18,835 nt of DNA from CAZCCC01 sp964497245 (GTDB taxonomy: Bacteria; Patescibacteriota; Patescibacteriia; Buchananbacterales; UBA6539), in the NCBI GenBank assembly GCA_964497245.1, contig CAZCCC010000026.1:1-18835 (forward strand). The letters run 5' to 3'. This document shows positions 14,401-18,835 of this stretch, piece by piece. The notes under the pieces are model-generated. The model had not been told where the DNA came from. It saw nothing but the letters and a program-made list of their open reading frames with translations, and made no database searches. A program made the position numbers and the translations under genes. The stretch's first letter is position 1, and every line of letters begins with the position of its first letter.

Positions 14401-15027
14401 ATCCCCTTTTTCGATTTTAATTGAATCAATGCGAATATATTGGCCGTCTTGATTAAAAATCCTATCCCCTGTTTCTGCTTCTGAAATATTTTTCCAGCTG
14501 CCGTCAATATAAAAAGGATGATTTGATGTTACTCTGATTTCTTCATTTATTGTCAGATATTGGCCTACTTTATATTTAAAAGTTTTTAAAACCAAGGCCG
14601 ATTCCAGTCGGCTAGCTTGCAAATTATATGATAAAACATAATCTCCCGGCCTAATTTCTTCTATAGATTTACTTAAACCACCAGGGAGAGAAATATTTGT
14701 ACCTTCAACAAAGCAAGATGAAACTGGCTGACAATTACATTCTAAAGCATGGCCTGCCGGATAGCATATACCACTGGCACAATTCCCACTGTCTGTTCCA
14801 TCGCACTGCTCACTTCCCTCTCTGATATTATTTCCGCAAACCTGCGCAGAAGGCACAACCGCATTAATATTGACATTGGATGCTTCGGCAGGAGGAAAAA
14901 TTAGAAAAAAAAGAGATAATATAACACTAGAGGCTAAAAAAAATCCCACAAGAATGAATAATATTGACTTGGAGGCAAATTCTAACCGCTTTTTCCGCAG
15001 TCCAGCACCTATTTTACTGATTACCAT
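11428..15027 (-). CDS. Large cysteine-rich multi-domain envelope protein with a Hint domain
   Basis: A 1199-residue protein. Order: basic N-terminus and membrane segment (20-45); CGNNIREGSEQCDG cysteine module (64-99); Hint (intein-like) domain from C105 to N232; CGPDGCGGLCGSC module (235-270); CGDGIINRPEEEC (274-298); a fibronectin-III-like domain (about 302-392); Ca-binding-type loops CDNGIDDNGNGLIDY (399-413) and CMDGIDNDGDGFIDY (712-726); three cysteine-rich repeats (471-700); a membrane segment (765-795) followed by RRRRKK; a carboxypeptidase-regulatory-like domain (809-870); two membrane segments (928-968); a second such domain (978-1045); and an acidic, charged tail ending in KPLPPPPEKSIFG. 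By the positive-inside rule the cysteine-rich part faces outward and both regulatory-like domains face the cytoplasm. It follows the DUF916-like gene by 46 bases. Likely a surface structure or adhesin; not tied to a known system. Confidence 0.9.
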   Translation of the reverse strand: MVISKIGAGLRKKRLEFASKSILFILVGFFLASSVILSLFFLIFPPAEASNVNINAVVPSAQVCGNNIREGSEQCDGTDSGNCASGICYPAGHALECNCQPVSSCFVEGTNISLPGGLSKSIEEIRPGDYVLSYNLQASRLESALVLKTFKYKVGQYLTINEEIRVTSNHPFYIDGSWKNISEAETGDRIFNQDGQYIRIDSIKIEKGDFFVYNLEVAGNHNYFAQSYLVHNKGGCTPNCTGKECGPDGCGGLCGSCDPNQECISGQCIFVPYCGDGIINRPEEECEPPNSPGCSADCKIIFAIISHGVPLSTITDFSAVINWATNLESNSILEWRKAGSSWDNSREGISGTNYSQTISNLLFNTVYNYRITAVRSDNNSQQSQVSGSFRTNWRQIEICDNGIDDNGNGLIDYLDPDCYCEAIYSCTPWQPLECPQSGIQTRICEWINSNVCWNFQPVLPTSRTCSPDEICTLFCGPCQILNIDLCICEDVVPCCGNGICEYWSTPPEDYISCPQDCILDCIPSWQCDEWGPCVNGIENRQCYDQHACGNNLNRPDEIRSCLPGCEISCGICQTINLEQCICENLVPCCGNLICEMGEDENNCPQDCFPICIPNWLPSGWSECINGIQTRTYRDLNNCPYSLYPPPDKISCVDDCVIACGICQRINLQQCICETISPCCGNKICEVDSGEDAINCPIDCGFPPSLKFYLPECMDGIDNDGDGFIDYPEDPGCFSPYDNSEFSLIKAAEKIFAIINDPQVEQINRVATPILITAVAVNTFATFSFFNFLSYLQYFITQPFAFLFRRRRKKWGIVYNSLTKQPVDLAIVRLYKKENAQLIQSRVTDKIGRYSFLVDIGRYYIVVTKPRFDFPTKYLKKENKDAKYLDLYHGQPIEITKRQSSIAYNIPIDPQEKVMTAGRIIVIKYLRKLQYIVAFSAVPLALISVIISPGWLTFGFLGIHFLLFVLFYRLGFKKAPKSWGKVFDKLSKKPVKNAVVRIYDRKYNKLLETRITDSTGRYSFLVNNNIYYLTVDKSGYQNYKSMDIDLTGDEETAISMDIGLVENNLEKSEINQLDEFKNKEQKQSLQPHKEETLTSKDQEVKGSSGNFKKGLEVKTLSDKDYESEVGRESLETLLESKSKSGEEDIKNPLLDEAFQIGQTLIPDLKKDQKLISQNDSDKNDFLKEKEEKPLPPPPEKSIFG
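12928..13617 (-). repeat. Three cysteine-rich protein repeats of 90-94 residues
   Basis: Repeats start at residues 471, 565 and 655 of the large protein. Each begins with C...CGxCQxxNxxxCICExxxPCCGNxICE and a GED..NCPxDC segment; the first two continue into a thrombospondin-1-like W..W..C..GI..R stretch, while the third ends before it. Conservation of the cysteines with drift elsewhere points to old tandem duplication under structural selection. Confidence 0.85.
14332..14715 (-). other. Hint / bacterial intein-like domain inside the large surface protein
   Basis: The domain spans 128 residues. It opens with C105 in CFVEGTNISL, continues with IEEIRPGDYVLSYN (block A), has block-B TSNHPFY with T167 and H170, and ends in VAGNHNYFAQSYLVHN with H231-N232. 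All residues needed for N-S acyl shift and Asn cyclisation are present. The next residue is Lys233, not Cys, Ser or Thr, and no homing endonuclease is inserted. That fits a bacterial intein-like domain that cleaves itself rather than a splicing intein. Confidence 0.9.
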
Positions 15028-15073
15028 ATAGACAAAAAACCTATTTAATTTTATAAAAAATTATTTAACACTT

Positions 15074-16063
15074 TTATTCCACTTTTTTACACCATTTTTT
15101 CAATTTATTAACTTTAACATTAATATAAAAGAAGGCAGTCAATATCAGCGATAAAATAGAAAATGATACTAATAGACGCCAAGGAAAAAACCAAAAATCA
15201 ATTCGTTCTGTGATGTTTCTCTGATTTTCAATGCCATAACTAATGTTTAAAATGGCGGTGTGCTTACCAAAAGGCTTTTTGCTTATTTCTTGCTTTAGTC
15301 CGGATAAAAATTTACCAAAAAAATTTACTTCCATATCTTTATTTCCCCAAAAAAGTTCAAACCGCCTTATGCTTTCTGGCAAAATATAATTATTGGACTC
15401 ATTCATTTTAAAAGTTTCATTTAAACCAAATTTATTTTTAAAGCTGACTTCAATTGAAGGACGAATATGGATATTACCATTATTGGATAAGCGAACAATA
15501 AAATTTAACGGGAATCCAAAAAAATATTTCCGAATAGGCATAACATAAAAATCCAATAGCTCCGCATCCTCTTTAACATCACCTTTAACTTTCAAAAAAA
15601 TGAGCGTGCCTACTCGGCTACTGATTTTTAATGGAACATTGTCATTATCTCTGTCTGAAACCGTTTCCCAAAATATTACCGCGTAATAACCGCCGGGCAA
15701 AGCACTCTCAGGAATACTTATACTGAAAGGAACAATAACAACTTGGTTGGATTTAAGCAGAATTGAGTCCTGGCTTAATTCAAACCAGTCCAAAAATTTA
15801 TTTTTTTCCGATCCTGGCAAATAGACAGGCTGTCCTAATTCCCCTGATGCCGAAAAAACTTCAATACTTGATTTTAAATAAATATCTTGATTAGTTTCAT
15901 TAAAAATTTTAACAACTCCATTTTGAATCTCTCCCGGATTCGCCTCAAAATCAAGCAATGGAGAGATGATTGTTGCAGCAGAACAAAAACCAATTTTTAT
16001 AAACAAAAAAAGAATTACAAAGATTGTAGACCTTACCAAAAAATTATAATTATTATTGTTCAT
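15074..16063 (-). CDS. Secreted, C-terminally membrane-anchored DUF916-like protein
   Basis: A 329-residue protein with a signal peptide (hydrophobic 10-28, probable cleavage near CSA-A at 28-30), two beta-rich regions and a membrane segment at about 292-314 followed by the basic tail KLKKWCKK. The first region (ISPLLDFEANPGEIQNGVVKI, later ALPGGYYAVIFWE) resembles the DUF916 domain, an immunoglobulin-like fold found in partners of Firmicute WxL surface proteins; the overall plan (signal, two beta domains, membrane segment, basic tail) also matches. It starts two bases after the stop of the secreted beta-sandwich gene, so translation is probably coupled, and is followed by the large Hint protein gene. 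Likely role: membrane-tethered holder of the secreted partner. The family match is from pattern memory. Confidence 0.82.
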   Translation of the reverse strand: MNNNNYNFLVRSTIFVILFLFIKIGFCSAATIISPLLDFEANPGEIQNGVVKIFNETNQDIYLKSSIEVFSASGELGQPVYLPGSEKNKFLDWFELSQDSILLKSNQVVIVPFSISIPESALPGGYYAVIFWETVSDRDNDNVPLKISSRVGTLIFLKVKGDVKEDAELLDFYVMPIRKYFFGFPLNFIVRLSNNGNIHIRPSIEVSFKNKFGLNETFKMNESNNYILPESIRRFELFWGNKDMEVNFFGKFLSGLKQEISKKPFGKHTAILNISYGIENQRNITERIDFWFFPWRLLVSFSILSLILTAFFYINVKVNKLKKWCKKVE

Positions 16064-16065
16064 AA

Positions 16066-16779
16066 TTAAAAACTAGCTGTTGCCGAATAAACTAAAGTGG
16101 TTGTATAATTACCCGATTCTGTCTCTGAAGAAATATTGGCAATATAAGAAACAGTAAAGGTTGTAAGATTAATCCCTGATATAGAAGAAACAATTGTATC
16201 TCCGCTGTTAAAAGCAAAAAAATTAGAGAAATTATATTGAGAAGCTGCCGAGCCTATGGGTGAAATTCCGGATGGATCAGCGCCGATAGCAGGATTTGAA
16301 TTTTCAACTAAATTTATCCCGAATTGTTCGGTTCCTATATTTGAAGCTGAAGCTGAAGCACCAATTGATTCAATAGTATTACTCCCGCTTGAAAGGGTAG
16401 AACCGCTTACAGTAATTATAAAGCCATTTGAAGCATTAGTGGCTATTATCATCTTATTTGAACCGACCCCTGTTGCCGTTGAACTAAGAATTCCTAAATC
16501 AATATCAGCGTCAACTATGGAAAAAGTTAGATATTGATCCGGATACATTTCTCTAAATCCGGCTTTAGTTCCATAGTTTTCCGAAGTTGATGTTGCTGAA
16601 AAGACTACTGCCTCACCAATTGTATCCTGTAAATGATAATTGGCAGAAGAACTGTCTTCACTGCCACCTGAACTAAAAACATCACCCCAAATTATGTAAT
16701 TATCACTTTCCATCCTAGCAAAAATATTACCAGTATAAATCATGGAAAGAAAAACTAAACAAAAAATTTTTTTCTTCAT
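16066..16779 (-). CDS. Secreted beta-sandwich surface protein, WxL-like
   Basis: A 237-residue protein with a signal peptide (1-21, cleavage near IFA-R), then a serine/threonine/glycine-rich all-beta sequence and almost no cysteine. Residues 27-80 contain NYHLQDTIGEAVV and NYGTKAGFREMY, typical of exported proteins in small-genome bacteria. Residues 84-237 have the rhythm of a WxL domain: NKMIIATNASNGFIITVSGSTLSSGSNTI where WxL proteins have GW-x-L-x-V and a final YTTTLVYSATASF where they have a terminal LTWTL strand. The diagnostic tryptophans are absent, so it is WxL-like at best. First gene of the envelope operon, with a promoter just upstream and coupled to the DUF916-like gene. Probably displayed on the cell surface. 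Confidence 0.8.
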   Translation of the reverse strand: MKKKIFCLVFLSMIYTGNIFARMESDNYIIWGDVFSSGGSEDSSSANYHLQDTIGEAVVFSATSTSENYGTKAGFREMYPDQYLTFSIVDADIDLGILSSTATGVGSNKMIIATNASNGFIITVSGSTLSSGSNTIESIGASASASNIGTEQFGINLVENSNPAIGADPSGISPIGSAASQYNFSNFFAFNSGDTIVSSISGINLTTFTVSYIANISSETESGNYTTTLVYSATASF

Positions 16780-16814
16780 TTCAATAACAAAAAAATAATA
16801 ATCAATTTATTTAT

Positions 16815-16843
16815 ATTATACTATAAAACCTTTCTAAATAAAA
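16815..16843 (-). promoter_or_regulatory. Probable promoter of the envelope operon
   Basis: The minus strand has a perfect TATAAT (16815-16820) with a poor -35, TTTTAT (16838-16843), 17 bases upstream. The -35 overlaps the end of the upstream gene's terminator. The leader would be about 30 bases. The weak -35 suggests an activator or an alternative arrangement. Confidence 0.5.
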
Positions 16844-16874
16844 GACCGCCATTTCAGTATAGAACAGCGGTCTT
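16835..16874 (-). terminator. Rho-independent terminator of the conserved membrane-protein gene
   Basis: On the minus strand AAGACCGC pairs with GCGGTCTT (16842-16849 with 16867-16874), and TTC/GAA inside the loop can extend the stem. TTTTATTTA follows. It lies 20 bases past the stop at 16894 and insulates the envelope operon from the upstream genes. Confidence 0.85.
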
Positions 16875-16893
16875 CATATTTTATTTTACTATA

Positions 16894-17421
16894 TTACTTT
16901 TGTACCTCTAATCCTTTTATATAATCATTAATTGCCTGTACCACCCTTCCATCATCCTTTAAATCTGTAATAATTGTAACGTGATCGCGATTTATAGTCA
17001 TTTCATCAAACGGTCCATGCAATTCATTACCCATTTTAATTAAGGTCAGCCTTTGTTCCGGCTGAGTCTGGACATCAGGCGGCTGGCCAATTGTATTCTG
17101 TAAGGTTATAACCTGAAGATAATAAATATCTTTCAAAAAAACAAAATCATCAGTAATTTTAGAAATTTTACCAAAATAAATCTGCCCGTTGCTTAAAAAT
17201 ACTGCCTGCCATTCAGCTTTTAAAGAAAGCGATCTTTCTGCACTAAAAAAAGATGTTAACCCCGTATAATTAACAATTAAATAAATTCCACCACCAATTA
17301 TTGCCAAAACAACAACTAAAGTAATCACCCCTTTTAACAAAGATGATTTACCGCCTAAATTGCCAGTCGACTCTTGTTGGGACAAAGGTTTAGCGGATTT
17401 AGTACTTATAGGATAAGCCAT
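16894..17421 (-). CDS. Conserved single-span membrane protein of CPR type
   Basis: A 175-residue protein: a polar N-terminus (1-29), one membrane helix (30-52), then an outside or periplasm-like domain of about 115 residues. Its most striking stretch is WQAVFLSNGQIYFGKISKI (71-89), followed by DIYYLQVITLQN and HGPFDEMTINRDHV, which I associate with an uncharacterised protein common in Patescibacteria; that association is from memory. No enzyme motif is seen. Start at 17419-17421 is firm: an AAGGAG Shine-Dalgarno lies 6 bases upstream. A promoter reading from within the end of the AI-2E gene and a good terminator downstream make it a single-gene unit, perhaps with read-through from the permease gene. 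Confidence 0.8.
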   Translation of the reverse strand: MAYPISTKSAKPLSQQESTGNLGGKSSLLKGVITLVVVLAIIGGGIYLIVNYTGLTSFFSAERSLSLKAEWQAVFLSNGQIYFGKISKITDDFVFLKDIYYLQVITLQNTIGQPPDVQTQPEQRLTLIKMGNELHGPFDEMTINRDHVTIITDLKDDGRVVQAINDYIKGLEVQK

Positions 17422-17477
17422 TTTTTTCTCCTTTTCTATTTGGGAAAAACCCTTATTATTAAGTAATATATAATTAT

Positions 17478-17506
17478 ATTTTACCTTACTTCGCTGTTAT
17501 TTTCAA
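17478..17506 (-). promoter_or_regulatory. Possible promoter of the conserved membrane-protein gene
   Basis: The minus strand reads TTGAAA (17501-17506), a 17-base spacer, then TAAAAT (17478-17483), overlapping the last codons of the AI-2E gene. A TATAAT a few bases downstream is an alternative -10. The leader would be about 50 bases. Confidence 0.5.
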
Positions 17507-18578
17507 ACTCTGATTCCTGCGCTGAAAGCTTTGAGCTGCCATCACTATATTTTTTTCCAATATAATCTTTAATTAATATTTCAATCGCAGTAGCAACCGG
17601 TATTGCTAAAATTATTCCAACTATTCCGGCCAATTTAAAACCTATAAGCATTATAATAATCGTTATAACCGGATTTAATCCTACTTTTTTTTCAAAAACT
17701 TTTGGAACTATTACTTTCTCTTCGGTTTGTTGGATTATTATATACAATATTAAAACTGCCAGACCCCGCCAAATTGAAAAAGGAGGAGTTGCAAATCCCA
17801 AAAAGACCGCAGGGATCGCAGCTAAAATCGGACCGATATAAGGAACAAGTTCAGTTATTCCGGCAAGTAAAGCTAAAACCAAAGCGTATTTAGGCAAAAT
17901 AAACAATAGACCAATAAAAGTAAAAATTCCAACTATTACACACAGCGTTAGTTCTCCCTTTATCCACTCGCCAAACTTATTTTGAATTTTGAAAAATAGT
18001 TCTGAAAAATGTTTGTGGTATTTAACAGGAGCCAACGCTTTAAAAAGTTGGCCAACCGCCTCTTTTTGGACAACTAAATAAAAAGTTATTGCCATTACTA
18101 CAAGCAAATTAAATATGCTATGAAAAATCACAATGACAGAGGAATAAACCCCACTAGCCGTTTTTTCAAATATTGATTGCAGGCCGTTAAGACCTTGCTG
18201 AACTTGGTTAGACAATCCTCGCTCTTCAGAAAAATCTCTTAGATAATCCAAATTTTGGACCACTCTTTCCCAAATAGCCGGGAAATTTTTTGAAAGTATT
18301 GATATCTGTTCAATAATTGGCGGAATTATCATCCTAACCGTTAAAGCAAACAGTAAAAATAAAATAATATATATAAAAATAACACTAAGCCATCTTGGAA
18401 TCCGTCTTTTTTCAAGATTATTTACCGAAGGCTCAATCACTGCAGCCATTATTATTGAAATAAAAACTATCAAAATAATGTCCCTTATAAACCAAAAAAT
18501 GGCAAGGGCTAGAATTATTCCAATCGCCTTTAACAGAGTTGCAGTTGAAATATTAATTGTAATATTTTTATTCTCCAT
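17481..18578 (-). CDS. AI-2E family (UPF0118/PerM-like) membrane permease
   Basis: A 365-residue polytopic protein with about seven to eight membrane helices. It shows the family layout: two to three N-terminal helices (9-38, 60-90), a long amphipathic section (95-150), then a C-terminal bundle with the characteristic GITELVPYIGPILAAIPAVFLG (around 240-262) and EEKVIVPKVFEKKVGLNPVITI. Family members were named for autoinducer-2 export but many work as Na+/H+ antiporters or have unknown substrates, so no substrate is assigned. Length is normal. It diverges from smpB, with a promoter about 32 bases upstream of the start and overlapping the smpB promoter region. The C-terminal tail is polar. Confidence 0.93.
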   Translation of the reverse strand: MENKNITINISTATLLKAIGIILALAIFWFIRDIILIVFISIIMAAVIEPSVNNLEKRRIPRWLSVIFIYIILFLLFALTVRMIIPPIIEQISILSKNFPAIWERVVQNLDYLRDFSEERGLSNQVQQGLNGLQSIFEKTASGVYSSVIVIFHSIFNLLVVMAITFYLVVQKEAVGQLFKALAPVKYHKHFSELFFKIQNKFGEWIKGELTLCVIVGIFTFIGLLFILPKYALVLALLAGITELVPYIGPILAAIPAVFLGFATPPFSIWRGLAVLILYIIIQQTEEKVIVPKVFEKKVGLNPVITIIIMLIGFKLAGIVGIILAIPVATAIEILIKDYIGKKYSDGSSKLSAQESEFENNSEVR

Positions 18579-18609
18579 AAAAAGCTGTTTGATTATTGTT
18601 TCATAATAA

Positions 18610-18639
18610 ATTATACTAAATTATACTTTAGAGTGTCAA
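18610..18639 (-). promoter_or_regulatory. Promoter of the AI-2E permease gene
   Basis: The minus strand reads TTGACA (18634-18639), an 18-base spacer, then TATAAT (18610-18615). Both boxes are perfect. A second TATAAT inside the spacer is too close to the -35 to serve it. Confidence 0.75.
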
Positions 18640-18655
18640 TCAGGTGTGCTATAAT
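18627..18655 (+). promoter_or_regulatory. Extended -10 promoter of smpB
   Basis: TGCTATAAT (TATAAT at 18650-18655 with an upstream TG) has a weak -35 TTTAGA (18627-18632) at 17 bases. It overlaps the -35 of the divergent permease promoter. The predicted leader to the smpB ATG is about 30 bases. Confidence 0.65.
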
Positions 18656-18691
18656 TAATATGATATTTAAAATGATTTTTTCAGGAAAAAT

Positions 18692-18835
18692 ATGACAATA
18701 GCTAAAAATAAGAAGGCGCTTCATGACTACCAAGTTTTAGAAAAGCTAGAGGCCGGAATTGCACTTTTGGGCCCAGAAGTGAAATCAGTAAAAGCTGGAC
18801 AAATTAATCTTAAAGGAAGCTATGTAAGTATAGAT
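18692..18835 (+). CDS. smpB: SsrA-binding protein SmpB (partial, N-terminal 48 residues)
   Basis: SmpB binds tmRNA (ssrA) and brings it into stalled ribosomes for trans-translation. The first 48 residues are present and the gene runs off the right edge in frame. The start MTIAKNKKALHDYQVLEKLEAG and the following IALLGPEVKSVKAGQINLKGSYV are the well-conserved OB-fold beginning of SmpB, including the G-x-EVKS(V/L)+ motif. An AGGA lies about 6 bases upstream of the ATG. Full-length SmpB is about 150 residues, so roughly two thirds is outside the window. It has its own promoter diverging from the permease gene. The tmRNA gene itself is not in this window. Confidence 0.96.
   Translation, partial: MTIAKNKKALHDYQVLEKLEAGIALLGPEVKSVKAGQINLKGSYVSID

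Noticed and set aside
14332..14715. A true splicing intein
   Set aside because: The residue after the terminal Asn is Lys, not Cys/Ser/Thr, there is no homing endonuclease, and the host is not a conserved replication or metabolism protein.
16256..16537. Plus-strand open frame of 93 codons
   Set aside because: It is the antisense shadow of the secreted beta-sandwich gene and has no start signal or family features; the same applies to the other short frames opposite rel, ClpC-like and glyS.
1..18835. CRISPR array, rRNA gene, tmRNA, or UGA-glycine recoding
   Set aside because: No regularly spaced repeats, rRNA or tmRNA signatures were seen, and UGA serves as the stop of the NUDIX gene.

Overview
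The window looks like a piece of chromosome from a small-genome, AT-rich bacterium of the Candidate Phyla Radiation (Patescibacteria, probably a Parcubacteria-like lineage). This is an inference. It rests on a D1-only membrane-anchored ClpC-like ATPase, a Rel protein that ends after its TGS domain, many small membrane or secreted proteins of CPR type (DUF916-like, carboxypeptidase-regulatory-like with WGxVY starts, the WQAVFLSNGQIYFGK protein), tRNAs mostly without encoded CCA, and weak or absent Shine-Dalgarno sites. Reading frames fit the standard code. UGA is used as a stop (NUDIX gene), so the UGA-glycine code of some CPR groups is not indicated.

Layout. 1-720: the end of a plus-strand gene, a strong terminator, and a small lipoprotein gene behind a perfect TTGACA-17-TATAAT promoter; this part looks less AT-rich than the rest. 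773-5112: a Clp-like ATPase and rel diverge from one short promoter region, and rel converges on a parA-parB operon. 5204-6545: a tRNA cluster (initiator Met, elongator Met, Leu-CAA) with a GIY-YIG gene lodged between an intact tRNA-Met and a 65-bp truncated copy of it, plus two GC-rich palindromes; a NUDIX gene follows. 6660-7130: a lone plus-strand membrane metal-site protein. 7227-10727: a tight glycyl-tRNA synthetase, unknown protein, M16 peptidase operon. 10810-16779: an envelope operon encoding a secreted beta-sandwich protein, a DUF916-like anchored protein, a 1199-residue cysteine-rich multi-membrane protein with a Hint (intein-like) domain, and a polyprenol-kinase-like enzyme. 16894-18835: a conserved single-membrane-span protein, an AI-2E family permease and, diverging from it, the start of smpB.

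How the genes fit together. The envelope operon is the main accessory unit. Its first two products resemble the WxL protein / DUF916 partner pair of Firmicutes, and the third could be a large surface assembly that cleaves itself through the Hint domain. The GIY-YIG/tRNA unit has the geometry of a very small tRNA-integrated mobile element. Most readable promoters are sigma-70 type with a 17-bp spacer, and two of them (parA, glycyl-tRNA synthetase) sit so close to the ATG that their mRNAs should be leaderless.
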